From Gammaproteobacteria bacterium (GTDB lineage Bacteria; Pseudomonadota; Gammaproteobacteria; Natronospirales; REEB76): DNA of 64,000 bases. Made by a program: the position numbers and the translations under genes. Below the pieces are notes generated by a model. The model made no database searches and had not been told where the DNA came from. It was given only the letters and a program-made list of their open reading frames with translations. Positions 43,347 to 51,751 of this stretch are shown here, one piece after another. Each line of letters begins with the position of its first letter. The stretch's first letter is position 1. The stretch lies in contig DASVOS010000018.1 of NCBI GenBank assembly GCA_036383255.1, positions 1 to 64,000 of the forward strand. Reading direction: 5' to 3'.

Positions 43347-43997
43347 GTACCGGTCCAGTTCCTCTGGCCTGCCTATATCCGACCAAACACCGGTGTAAGC
43401 TTCACCGCCCAGGGCTTCCATGCGCATAGCTTCCTTGAAGAGCGGCAGCAGCGGGAACTTGCCGGCGCGGCAGTCCTTGAAGAACTCCGCCTTGTACACG
43501 CCGATGCCGCTGTAGGTGAGCCTGGGTTCGCCCTCGAGCCGCAGGTGCCCCGCGGGCGAGAGGTGGAAGTCCCCCGCCGGATGGTGGTTGGGGTTTGGCA
43601 CCATCACGAGGTGCGCGAGAAAATCCGGCTTGAGACGGTGCTTCAGGTTCTCGAAGGGGAAATCCGTGAAGACGTCGCCGTTCACCAGCAGGAAGGGCTC
43701 ACGGCCGAGCTGCGGCAGCATGTTGAAGATGCCGCCGCCGGTCTCAAGGGGTTCAGGCCCCTCGTAGGCGTAGTGGATGTGCACGCCGTAACGGCCGCCG
43801 TCTCCCAGCGCCGCCTGGACCTTGTCCGCCAGCCAGGAGATGTTGATGTGGATATGGGTGTAGCCCGCATCCCGCAGCCGTTCCAGGTGATGCACGATGA
43901 GCGGCTTCCCCTGAACTTCCAACAGGGGCTTGGGCGTGGTGTCTGTGAGAGGGCGGAGACGTTCGCCCCTTCCGGCAGCGAGGATCATGGCTTTCAT
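43341..43997 (-). CDS. murU: N-acetylmuramate alpha-1-phosphate uridylyltransferase
   Basis: Second enzyme of the anabolic muramic acid recycling route, making UDP-MurNAc from MurNAc-1-P and UTP, which bypasses the fosfomycin-sensitive MurA step. It has 218 residues. Nucleotidyltransferase motifs: MILAAGRGERLRPLTDTTPKPLLEVQGKPLI (with the GRGxR and PKP elements), PLETGGGIFNMLPQL, and the metal-binding Asp in FLLVNGDVFTD. It pairs with amgK, 172 nt upstream. The gap holds hairpin modules, not a gene. The order amgK-murU opposite lptD is the same as in Pseudomonas. Confidence 0.93.
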   Translation of the reverse strand: MKAMILAAGRGERLRPLTDTTPKPLLEVQGKPLIVHHLERLRDAGYTHIHINISWLADKVQAALGDGGRYGVHIHYAYEGPEPLETGGGIFNMLPQLGREPFLLVNGDVFTDFPFENLKHRLKPDFLAHLVMVPNPNHHPAGDFHLSPAGHLRLEGEPRLTYSGIGVYKAEFFKDCRAGKFPLLPLFKEAMRMEALGGEAYTGVWSDIGRPEELDRYK

Positions 43998-44068
43998 GTG
44001 CTAACCATCCCTGGTGCGCCTTCCAGCCCCGCTCGCCGCGCTGCGCTTCCTGCGCCGCGCGCGAACCA

Positions 44069-44151
44069 GGGCAGGCGTCCTGCCTGCCCGCTTGCCGCGA
44101 TGCGGCAAGCCCATGTCGGGTCGCTCGCCGGCGCGAAGCGATGCTTCGCGC
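44069..44151. repeat. Hairpin modules (family 2, copy 2) between amgK and murU
   Basis: Three perfect inverted repeats: GGGCAGGC-GTCCT-GCCTGCCC (44069-44089), GCTTGCCGC-GAT-GCGGCAAGC (44090-44110) and GCGCGAAGC-GAT-GCTTCGCGC (44131-44151). Read on the minus strand the loops are AGGAC, ATC and ATC, matching copy 1 (5588-5629), which has AGGA and ATC with different but still self-complementary arms. 44152-44169 is featureless. Confidence 0.75.
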
Positions 44152-44169
44152 AAATGCACGGCTTGCCCT

Positions 44170-45201
44170 TCAAAGCTCTACCACCTCTTCCGCCTTCTTC
44201 TCCAGGTGATCCAGGAGCCGCAGCAAGGGCGTGAACTCCTTATATAGGCTTCCCGTCTGGCGAAGGTAGCCCAGGAAGCGCGGGATGTCCTTCAGGTAGT
44301 GAGGCTTGCCGTCCCGGTAGCGGATGCGGGCGAAGATGCCCACCACCTTGAGGTGGCGTTGCATGCCCATCCAGTCGCAGGCGCGCTCGAACTCAGCCTG
44401 CTCCGGCACCGGCAGGCCAGCCGCGAGAGCCTTCTCCCGGTAGCGCCGGCGCCAGCCTTGTACCCGTTCTTCCGGCCAGGACAGGAAAGCATCCTTGAAC
44501 AGCGACACCACGTCGTAGGTGAGGGGCCCGTACACCGCATCCTGGAAATCGAGCACCCCTGGGTTGGGCGTGCTCAGCATGAGGTTGCGCGGCATGTAGT
44601 CCCGGTGCACGTAGACCTGCGGCTGGGCCAGCGCCGAGTCCTCCAGCAGCCTGAAGGCATCCATCAGCGTCATCTGCTCCATGGAGGTCAACTCCAGCCG
44701 CAGGTGGCGCGTCACATACCAGTCGGGGTAAAGCATGAGCTCACGGTGCAAGAGCGCCCTGTCATAAGGCGGCAACAGCCCGGGATGGCTGGCCTGCTGC
44801 CAGCGGACCAGGGCCGTGAGGGCATCGTCGAACAGGGCATCCGCGTCGGCATCCCCGGCGTTGAACACATCGAGGTAGGTCTGCCGGCCAAGGTCGTCCA
44901 GCAGCAGGAAGCCCCGCTGCAGGTCCTGTGCCAGCACCTGGGGCGCGTGCACGCCGGCGTCCCTGAACAGGGCCGCGATGCGTACGAACGGCCGGCAATC
45001 CTCCTGGGGCGGCGGCGCGTCCATCACGATGTATGAACGGCCGCCGGTGGACGTGCGAAAATAGCGCCGGAAGCTGGCGTCCGCCGAGGCCGGTTCCAGG
45101 ACCGGGTCCGGCACCCCCAGGGCGGCGGCGACCCAGGCCGTGAGTTGTTGCTGGCGATCCGGCTGCAAACCCCTACTCCACTGGTTTGAGGGCACCGTCA
45201 A
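44170..45201 (-). CDS. amgK: N-acetylmuramate/N-acetylglucosamine anomeric kinase
   Basis: Aminoglycoside-phosphotransferase-fold kinase that phosphorylates the anomeric carbon of MurNAc and GlcNAc for cell-wall recycling. It has 343 residues from a TTG (45201; a GTG at 45195 is an alternative). Motifs: ADASFRRYFRTSTGGRSYIVMDAPP (N-lobe), HRDYMPRNLM (Brenner motif with the catalytic Asp) and PGVLDFQDAVYGPLTYDVVSLFKDA (DFG-like DFQ). The start is preceded by TACAAT only 8 nt away and no Shine-Dalgarno. It is divergent from lptD. Confidence 0.92.
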   Translation of the reverse strand: MTVPSNQWSRGLQPDRQQQLTAWVAAALGVPDPVLEPASADASFRRYFRTSTGGRSYIVMDAPPPQEDCRPFVRIAALFRDAGVHAPQVLAQDLQRGFLLLDDLGRQTYLDVFNAGDADADALFDDALTALVRWQQASHPGLLPPYDRALLHRELMLYPDWYVTRHLRLELTSMEQMTLMDAFRLLEDSALAQPQVYVHRDYMPRNLMLSTPNPGVLDFQDAVYGPLTYDVVSLFKDAFLSWPEERVQGWRRRYREKALAAGLPVPEQAEFERACDWMGMQRHLKVVGIFARIRYRDGKPHYLKDIPRFLGYLRQTGSLYKEFTPLLRLLDHLEKKAEEVVEL

Positions 45202-45249
45202 AGTGTGCGATTGTACGCCGCGTCACGGCACGGTATCAGGAGCCCGCGG

Positions 45250-47712
45250 GTGAAGGCAGCTCGAGCGCCCCTCTTCTTCGCCGCGCTGCTCATGGCCGCC
45301 TCCGCTTCCGCCGACCCCGTGCCGGCGGCGAGCGCCACTCCGGCGCCCCCCGCGGCCACGACCCTGGCACCGCCCTCATCCACCTCCGCCGCGGTGCTCA
45401 TGGCCCGCGCCTTCCGCCCCAAGCCCCAGAGCTGCGAGAGCCAGTCCCCCGGCATGGATCCAGTGCTGATGCCCGCGCTCCGGGACCAGCCCAACTGCAT
45501 GCTCTCGCCGTTCGCCCGGGACAAGTGGGGGCGTTGCCCCGCGTTCCCGCCGGCGCCGGTGCTGCAGCTCGACCATGCGCTGCCGCCGAACCAGCAGCCT
45601 TCTTTCATCGTCGGCGACCAGATCGAGGCCGCCGAGAACGGCGCTTCGCTCATCAGCGGCAACGTGCAGCTGGACCAGGGCGACCGGCGGGTGACGTCCC
45701 AGAAGATGACCTATGACAGCGATACCGGCATCGCGCTGGTGAACGAGGGCGTGGGCTACGCCAGCCCGCGCATGATGCTCACCAGTCCCTCGGGCGTGTA
45801 CGACACCGGCAAGGGCAACGGCAGCTTCAAGGACGCGGACTTCCTGATGCCGCAACGCAACGGCCACGGTACCGCCGCGCTGTTCAATTCCATCGATGAC
45901 GCGCACAGCCAGCTGGTAGGCGCGACCTACACCACCTGCCCGGCCGGCAACGTCGACTGGATGCTGAGCGCGCCGGGCATGAACTTCGACACCAGCACCA
46001 ATACTGGCGAAGCCTACGACGTCACCATCCGCTTCCTGGGCATGCCGATCTTCTGGACGCCGTACCTGAACTTCCCGCTCACCGACGACCGCAAGTCGGG
46101 GTTCCTCGGCGGCAACTTCAGCTTCGACGTCATCAACGGCGTGGAGCTGAACGCGCCGTACTACCTGAACCTGGCGGACAACTACGACGTGACACTGTTC
46201 CCCCGCATCATCACCAAGCGCGGCTTGGACATGGGCGCCGAAGCGCGCTGGCTCACCCAGTACAACCGGGGCATGATCTACGGCGACTACCTTCCCCACG
46301 ACCAGGTGGCGGACCGCGAGCGCAGCCAGCTGGCGTTCAAGAACGACACCGACATCGACGAGTTCAACAACGTCAACGCCCTCTACAACTGGGTGTCCGA
46401 CTACAAGTACTTCCACGAGCTCGGCAGCCAGCTCTCCACCAACTCCACCGTGACCCTTCCGCGGCACCTGCGCTACACCTACGACGACGAAGCGGACTGG
46501 CTGTTCATGAGCCAGTTCGAGGACTTCCAGGTGCTCAATCCGCACCTGCCGCCCGAGCGCTACACCTACCGGCGCCTGCCGCAGGTGGTGTTCGACTGGG
46601 GCAACAACCAGGACATCAGCGGCCCGCAGTACCGCCTGTACGGCGAGGCGGTGCGCTTCCAGCGCGATCAACGCATCGGCACCTGGCGCACTGACCTCAA
46701 GCCCTCCATGAGTCTGCCCATCAGCGGTGCCGCCGCTTATTTCACGCCCACCTTGGCCTGGCGCGTCACGGACTACGACCTCACCAGCGACACTTTCACG
46801 CCGTTCCACCAGCCGACCATCACGGTCGGCGACCGGCACTTGTCGCGCTCGCTGCCGATCTTCGACATCGACACCGGCCTGTTCTTCGACCGGGAGGGCG
46901 AGAGCTACACCCAGACCCTGGAGCCGCGCCTCTATTACCTGCGCGTGCCGTACCGGGACCAGAGCCAGATCCCGGTGTTCGACGCGCTGCAGCCGGAGTT
47001 CAGCTACCTGCAGCTGTTCAGCGACAACCGCTTCTACGGCGCCGACCGCCAAGGCGACGCGAACCAGGTGAGCTACGCACTCACCACCCGCTTCCTGGAT
47101 TCGCTCACCGGCGCGCAGGTGCTCCAGGCGGACGTGGGCCAGATCCGCTATTTCAGCGACCGGCGCGTTCAGCTGGGTCCCGGCACCCCGCCCGCCACCG
47201 CCCTGTTCTCGGACGTGGTGGGCGACGTACTCTACGACTTCAACGAGATGTGGAGCGCGAGCTACAACCAGCTGTGGAACCCGGCCACTCGCCAGACCGA
47301 CCTCGCGGCGGTACTGCTGCAGTACCACCCCGGCTACCACCAGGTGATCAACATCGGCTACCAGTTCCGCCGCCCCAACCTCAAGCAGACCGACTTCTCA
47401 TTCGCCTGGCCGCTGGCCGGCGCCTGGAGCTGGGTGGGACGCTGGACCTATGACGTGGTCAACCACGTCAACCTGGAGGAGTTGTGGGGCTTCGAGTACG
47501 ACAACTGCTGCTGGAACTTCCAGGTCGTGCACCGGCACTTCCTGATGCCGAACCAGTCCTATGACAACGTGTTCTTCTTCCAGCTCCAGCTCAAGGGCCT
47601 CGGCACTGCCGGCCGGCATCTCGATGCGCTGCTGCGGCGTGGTATCCTAGGGTACTCGGACAACGACTTCGATCAACCGCTCCAGCCGGAAGAGCTGCCA
47701 GGCACTCAATGA
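45250..47712 (+). CDS. lptD: LPS-assembly protein LptD
   Basis: Outer-membrane translocon that inserts lipopolysaccharide with LptE. It has 820 residues from a GTG at 45250 with AGGAG ten bases upstream; signal peptide MKAARAPLFFAALLMAASASA. The OstA-like jellyroll (~105-240; FIVGDQIEAAENGASLISGNVQLDQGDRRVTSQKMTYDS) is followed by the 26-strand barrel (LGMPIFWTPYLNFPLTDDRKSGFL...). Cysteines cluster in the N-terminal part (SCESQS, NCMLS, RCPAF) and at the C-terminal EYDNCCWNFQ, consistent with the disulfides that LptD needs. It heads an lptD-surA-pdxA-rsmA operon and overlaps surA by ATGA. Confidence 0.96.
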   Translation: MKAARAPLFFAALLMAASASADPVPAASATPAPPAATTLAPPSSTSAAVLMARAFRPKPQSCESQSPGMDPVLMPALRDQPNCMLSPFARDKWGRCPAFPPAPVLQLDHALPPNQQPSFIVGDQIEAAENGASLISGNVQLDQGDRRVTSQKMTYDSDTGIALVNEGVGYASPRMMLTSPSGVYDTGKGNGSFKDADFLMPQRNGHGTAALFNSIDDAHSQLVGATYTTCPAGNVDWMLSAPGMNFDTSTNTGEAYDVTIRFLGMPIFWTPYLNFPLTDDRKSGFLGGNFSFDVINGVELNAPYYLNLADNYDVTLFPRIITKRGLDMGAEARWLTQYNRGMIYGDYLPHDQVADRERSQLAFKNDTDIDEFNNVNALYNWVSDYKYFHELGSQLSTNSTVTLPRHLRYTYDDEADWLFMSQFEDFQVLNPHLPPERYTYRRLPQVVFDWGNNQDISGPQYRLYGEAVRFQRDQRIGTWRTDLKPSMSLPISGAAAYFTPTLAWRVTDYDLTSDTFTPFHQPTITVGDRHLSRSLPIFDIDTGLFFDREGESYTQTLEPRLYYLRVPYRDQSQIPVFDALQPEFSYLQLFSDNRFYGADRQGDANQVSYALTTRFLDSLTGAQVLQADVGQIRYFSDRRVQLGPGTPPATALFSDVVGDVLYDFNEMWSASYNQLWNPATRQTDLAAVLLQYHPGYHQVINIGYQFRRPNLKQTDFSFAWPLAGAWSWVGRWTYDVVNHVNLEELWGFEYDNCCWNFQVVHRHFLMPNQSYDNVFFFQLQLKGLGTAGRHLDALLRRGILGYSDNDFDQPLQPEELPGTQ

Positions 47713-49094
47713 ACCCCACGACGCACCGCCGCGCGCCGCGCGCCACGATTTCCCTGTCCGCCATCCTCATGCTCGCGCTGGCGGGCTGTGCCAGCGAGCC
47801 GCCGCCTCCGCCTGCCGCCGTGTCTGTCCCTGTGCACGACGCCCCCGCGGTGCCGAGCGCGCAAGCCCCGGGCACGCTGCTGGACGGCGTGGCCGCGGTG
47901 GTGAACGAGGACGTGATCCTGAAGAGCGAGCTGGACGTACAGGTGGCCCAGGCCGAGAAGCAGATCCTGGCTCACAATACCCCGCTGCCGGCGCACGATG
48001 TGCTGCAGAAGCAGGTGCTGGACCAGATGGTCGTCACCCGCATCGAGCTGCAGCAGGCGGCCACACGCGGCGTCACCGTGAGTGATGACTCGGTGAACCA
48101 GGCCTTGAGCCGCATCGCGGCCCGCGCCGGCGTCACCCTCGACAAGCTGCCGGACGAGCTCAGCAAGCAAGGCCTGCAGTACGACCAGTTCCGCAAGGAC
48201 CTGCGCGACCAGATCGTGATCCAGAACCTCGAGCAGCAGATTCTGAGCGACCAGCTGCGCATCACCCAGCAGGACATCGACGACCAAATGCGCCTGGACC
48301 AGGGCAGCGGCGACACCGAGACCCAGTATCACGTGGCGCAGATCCTGGTGGCGACGCCGTTCAACCCCACCTCCGACGACGTGGCCGCGGCCCGCAAGAA
48401 GATCGACGTGGTGTACCAGAAGCTCAAGAGCGGCACCGACTTCGCGGCCGCCGCGGTCGCCTACTCCGAGGGCCAGAAGGCGCTCGATGGCGGCGACATC
48501 GGCTGGCGCAAGGCCTCGGAACTGCCCACCCTGTTCGCACCCCTGGTCAAGCAGATGAAACCCGGCGACTTCTCCGAGCCGGTGCAGAGCGCGAGCGGCT
48601 TCCACATCGTGAAGCTGCTCGAGGTGAAGAGCTCGGACCAGAAGGTGATGGTGACCCAGACCCATGCCCGCCACATCCTGGTGCGCACCAGCGCGATCCT
48701 GAACGAGGAGCAAGCCAAGGCGAAGATCGAGAACCTCTACCAGCAGCTCAAGGCCGGCGCCGACTTCGCCAAGCTCGCCGCCGCCAACTCCGACGACCCG
48801 GGCTCGGGCAAGCAGGGCGGCGACCTGGGTTGGCTGGATCCGGGCGCGACCGTGCCGCCGTTCCAGGCCGCCATGGACAAGCTGCAGCCCGGCGAGCTCA
48901 GCCCTCCGTTCCAGTCGCAGTTCGGCTGGCACGTGGTGGAGGTGCTGGGCCGGCGCGAGGCGGACCAGACCGACGCGAGCCGCCGTAACCGCGCCTACGA
49001 GGCGATCTTCGCGCGCAAGTCCGAGGAAGTGATCCAGCAGTGGCTGAGCGAGATCAAGGACACCGCCTTCATCGAGTACCACCTGGGCCAGTGA
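47709..49094 (+). CDS. surA: SurA-type periplasmic chaperone/peptidyl-prolyl isomerase, apparently a lipoprotein
   Basis: Chaperone for outer-membrane barrels such as LptD. It has 461 residues. The N-terminal chaperone region (DGVAAVVNEDVILKSELDVQVAQAEKQIL) is followed by two parvulin domains: HVAQILVATPFNPTSDDV...YSEGQKALDGGDIGWRKASELPTLFAPLV and HARHILVRTSAILNEEQ...SDDPGSGKQGGDLGWLDPGATVPPFQAAM. The C-terminal helix is RNRAYEAIFARKSEEVIQQWL. The signal ends in LALAGC-ASEPPPPP: a lipobox with Cys27 and Ala at +2, rather than the usual SurA signal peptidase I site. It may therefore be membrane-anchored. Overlaps lptD. Confidence 0.94.
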   Translation: MNPTTHRRAPRATISLSAILMLALAGCASEPPPPPAAVSVPVHDAPAVPSAQAPGTLLDGVAAVVNEDVILKSELDVQVAQAEKQILAHNTPLPAHDVLQKQVLDQMVVTRIELQQAATRGVTVSDDSVNQALSRIAARAGVTLDKLPDELSKQGLQYDQFRKDLRDQIVIQNLEQQILSDQLRITQQDIDDQMRLDQGSGDTETQYHVAQILVATPFNPTSDDVAAARKKIDVVYQKLKSGTDFAAAAVAYSEGQKALDGGDIGWRKASELPTLFAPLVKQMKPGDFSEPVQSASGFHIVKLLEVKSSDQKVMVTQTHARHILVRTSAILNEEQAKAKIENLYQQLKAGADFAKLAAANSDDPGSGKQGGDLGWLDPGATVPPFQAAMDKLQPGELSPPFQSQFGWHVVEVLGRREADQTDASRRNRAYEAIFARKSEEVIQQWLSEIKDTAFIEYHLGQ

Positions 49095-49100
49095 GGCTCC

Positions 49101-50087
49101 ATGGACAGCGCCCTCCCCCGCATCGCACTCACCAGCGGTGAACCCGCGGGGATCGGGCCAGACATCTGCATCCGCTCCGCGCAGCAGGCTCATGCTGCGG
49201 ACATCACCGTGCTCGGCGACCCGGACCTCATGAAGGCCCGCGCCGCGGCCTTAGGGCTTCCCCTCGACATCGAGATCGCCGCCCCGCGCGCGCCCTCGCC
49301 CCAGCAGGCGGGCCGCATGCGCGTGCTGCCGGTGAAGCTGCGTGCCCGTTGCACCGCCGGCAAGCCCGACCCCATCAATGCTCCCTACGTCATCGAGATG
49401 CTGGAGCGCGGCACCGATGCCTGCCTGCAGGGCGGTTTCGACGCGCTGGTCACGGCACCGGTGCAGAAGAGCACGATCAACGATGCCGGCATCCCCTTCA
49501 CCGGGCACACCGAGTTCCTGGCGGCGCGCTGCCATGCGCCGCACGTGGTGATGGTGCTGGCTGCCGGCGCCCTGCGTGTCGCGCTCTCCACCACCCACCT
49601 GCCGCTGCGGAAAGTGCCCGATGCCATCACCCGCGAGGGCCTCACTGCGACCCTCGCCACCCTGCGCGCAGGCCTCAAGGCCCGCTTCGGCCTGGACGAA
49701 CCGCACGTGCTGGTGCTGGGGCTGAACCCCCACGCCGGCGAGGGCGGCCACCTCGGCCGCGAGGAACTGGAAGTGATCCAACCCGTCTGCGAGGCGCTCA
49801 GGACACAGGGCATGCGCATCACCGGACCGGTCTCGGCCGACACCGCGTTCAACCCGGCACGGATGGGCGGCATCGACGTGGTGCTGGCCATGTACCACGA
49901 CCAGGGCCTGCCGGTGCTGAAATATGCCGGCTTCGGCCACGCGGTGAACATCACCCTCGGGCTGCCCATCGTGCGCACCTCCGTGGACCATGGCACCGCC
50001 CTGGAGCTCGCCGGAACCGGCCTCGCCGAGCACGCGAGCCTGGAGGCGGCGCTGGAGACCGCCGCCGCCATGGTGCGGCACGGCTGA
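49101..50087 (+). CDS. pdxA: 4-hydroxythreonine-4-phosphate dehydrogenase
   Basis: Oxidises 4-phosphohydroxythreonine in the DXP-dependent PLP pathway. It has 328 residues. Landmarks: ALTSGEPAGIGPDICI at the N-terminus, DALVTAPVQKSTINDAGIPFTGHTEFLAARC (metal ligand His in the GHTE segment), GLNPHAGEGGHLGREE, and MYHDQGLPVLKYAGFGHAVNITLGLPIVRTSVDHGTALELAG, which carries the remaining metal His residues. It starts 6 nt after surA and overlaps rsmA by TGATG. Confidence 0.97.
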   Translation: MDSALPRIALTSGEPAGIGPDICIRSAQQAHAADITVLGDPDLMKARAAALGLPLDIEIAAPRAPSPQQAGRMRVLPVKLRARCTAGKPDPINAPYVIEMLERGTDACLQGGFDALVTAPVQKSTINDAGIPFTGHTEFLAARCHAPHVVMVLAAGALRVALSTTHLPLRKVPDAITREGLTATLATLRAGLKARFGLDEPHVLVLGLNPHAGEGGHLGREELEVIQPVCEALRTQGMRITGPVSADTAFNPARMGGIDVVLAMYHDQGLPVLKYAGFGHAVNITLGLPIVRTSVDHGTALELAGTGLAEHASLEAALETAAAMVRHG

Positions 50088-50857
50088 TGCACCATATCCC
50101 GCGCAAGCGCTTCGGCCAGCACTTCCTCCACGACCCACGCATCATCGGGAAGATCCTCGCCGCCATCGCGCCCCAACCCGGCGAGCCGCTGGTGGAGATC
50201 GGGCCCGGCCTCGGCGCCATCACCCTGCCGCTGCTGGAGCGGACCGGTGCGCTCACCGCCGTGGAACTGGACCGGGATGTGATCCCGCACCTCGAGGCCG
50301 CGGCCCGCAGCAAAGGCAAGCTCACCATCGTGCAGGGAGACGCGCTGGAAGTGGACCTGGCCACGCTGGCGCCGGCCGGCGCGAAGCTGCGCCTCGTGGG
50401 CAACCTGCCCTACAACGTCTCCACCCCGCTGCTGTTCCGCTTCCTGGAACAGGCGGATTGCGTGAAGGACATGCACTTCATGCTGCAGAAGGAAGTGGTG
50501 CAGCGCATGGCGGCGAAACCCGGCGGCAAGGAGTATGGCCGCCTCACGGTGATGCTGGCGGCGCGCTGCAGGGTAGAGCCCTTGTTCAGCATCGGCCCGG
50601 GCGCGTTCCGTCCGCCACCCAAGGTGGACTCCGCCTTCGTCCGGCTCGTGCCCTATGCCGAGCCGCCCTTCCCGCTCCCGGATCCGGCGCGCTTCGCCAG
50701 GCTCGTGACCCAGGCCTTCAGCCACAGGCGCAAGACCCTGAAGAACGCGCTCGCGGGGCTGCTGGACGAGGCGGCGATCAGTTCCGCCGGCATCGACGCA
50801 AAGGCGCGCCCGGAGACCCTGTCAGCGGCAGATTACGCGCGCCTTAGCAGGCTCTAA
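50087..50857 (+). CDS. rsmA: 16S rRNA (adenine1518/1519-N6) dimethyltransferase
   Basis: KsgA dimethylates two adjacent adenines near the 3' end of 16S rRNA late in 30S assembly. It has 256 residues from ATG 50087, overlapping the pdxA stop. Motifs: KRFGQHFLHDPRII, VEIGPGLGAITLPLLERT (AdoMet site I), VELDRDVIPHL, GDALEVDL, and the catalytic NLPYNVSTPLLFRFL (NLPY). The C-terminal RRKTLKNALAGLLDE helix is typical. A usp gene separates it from apaG, whereas rsmA-apaG are usually adjacent. Confidence 0.97.
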   Translation: MHHIPRKRFGQHFLHDPRIIGKILAAIAPQPGEPLVEIGPGLGAITLPLLERTGALTAVELDRDVIPHLEAAARSKGKLTIVQGDALEVDLATLAPAGAKLRLVGNLPYNVSTPLLFRFLEQADCVKDMHFMLQKEVVQRMAAKPGGKEYGRLTVMLAARCRVEPLFSIGPGAFRPPPKVDSAFVRLVPYAEPPFPLPDPARFARLVTQAFSHRRKTLKNALAGLLDEAAISSAGIDAKARPETLSAADYARLSRL

Positions 50858-50898
50858 AGCGCTCTATACTTGGTGCAGGCCAGCCGGGGAGCAAGCCG

Positions 50899-51333
50899 AT
50901 GGATGCCTACAACCAGGTCCTGATCGCCGTGGATCTGAGCGAAGACAGCGCCAGGGTGGTGCAGCGCGGCATGGAGATCGCCCGCCGCTGTGGGGCAAAG
51001 GCCAGCCTCCTGCATGTGGTGGAGTTCATCCCCGTGGACCCCGCCGGCGAGGCGCTCTTGCCGCCCCCCGTTGACCTTGAAGGCGAGATGATAGGCGGTG
51101 CGCGCCGCCGCCTGGACGAACTCTGCACCAGACTCGGGCTCGCGGACCTGCCGCGCCGCCTCGAGGTGGGCATCATCAAGCTCGAGATCCTGAAGGCCGC
51201 GACCGAACTCGAGGCGGACCTCATCGTGCTCGGCAGCCACGAACGCCACGGCCTCGCGCTGCTCCTGGGCTCCACCGAAAAAGCCATCATGCACAAGGCC
51301 CCGTGTGATGTTTTGACTGTGCGCCTGCGGTGA
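50899..51333 (+). CDS. Universal stress protein (UspA family)
   Basis: This encodes 144 residues. Family features: YNQVLIAVDLSEDSARVVQRGMEIARRCGAKASLLHVVEF, and the C-terminal nucleotide-loop region DLIVLGSHERHGLALLLGSTEKAIMHKAPCDVLTVR. In ATP-binding members the loop reads G-x2-G-x9-G-S/T. Here the second Gly position is Glu (GSHERHG). GGGGAG precedes the ATG, and TATACT (50865-50870) may be its own -10. Inserted between rsmA and apaG; role unspecified. Confidence 0.9.
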   Translation: MDAYNQVLIAVDLSEDSARVVQRGMEIARRCGAKASLLHVVEFIPVDPAGEALLPPPVDLEGEMIGGARRRLDELCTRLGLADLPRRLEVGIIKLEILKAATELEADLIVLGSHERHGLALLLGSTEKAIMHKAPCDVLTVRLR

Positions 51334-51352
51334 ATGAGCCGGTACATTCACG

Positions 51353-51358
51353 TAAAAT
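51353..51358 (+). promoter_or_regulatory. -10 hexamer TAAAAT directly upstream of apaG
   Basis: TAAAAT ends exactly six bases before the apaG ATG, with AAGCGC between and no Shine-Dalgarno. This is the same arrangement as at prfA and the E1-like gene and predicts a leaderless message. Confidence 0.45.
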
Positions 51359-51364
51359 AAGCGC

Positions 51365-51751
51365 ATGACAGCCGTCCCCCTCCCGAACGACATCCGCGTG
51401 GACGTGGAGACCGCCTACGTGGCCGCCCAATCGGACCCGGAGCAGAACCGCTTCGTGTTCTCCTACACCATCACCATCCGCAACCAGGGCTCGGTGCCCG
51501 CCAAGCTGCTGACCCGCCACTGGGTGATCACCGACTCCAACGGCAAGGTGCAGGAAGTGCACGGCGAAGGCGTGGTGGGCGAGCAGCCCCATATCAAGCC
51601 CGGCGAGGGCTACCGCTACTCCAGCGGCGCGGCCCTGGAGACGCCGGTCGGTTCCATGCAGGGTGCCTACCAGATGATCAACGACCAGGGCGAGACCTTC
51701 GACGCGCCCATCGCTCCCTTCCGGCTGGCGGTGCCGGGCATGCTGCACTGA
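51365..51751 (+). CDS. apaG: ApaG protein
   Basis: This encodes 128 residues, fibronectin-III-like ApaG/DUF525 fold. Conserved: [94 protein letters not shown]. The final segment is [10 protein letters not shown]. ApaG has been linked to Co2+/Mg2+ homeostasis genetically, but its biochemistry is unsettled. It overlaps apaH by TGATG. Confidence 0.95.
   Translation: MTAVPLPNDIRVDVETAYVAAQSDPEQNRFVFSYTITIRNQGSVPAKLLTRHWVITDSNGKVQEVHGEGVVGEQPHIKPGEGYRYSSGAALETPVGSMQGAYQMINDQGETFDAPIAPFRLAVPGMLH

Noticed and set aside
45376-47340. 654-residue open frame antisense to lptD
   Set aside because: High-GC shadow frame: His/Val/Gly/Arg-rich, no domain, fully opposite a well-supported gene. The same applies to long frames at 34034-35704 (-), 14947-15798 (-), 7164-8672 (+), 49385-50725 (-) and 18956-20227 (+).
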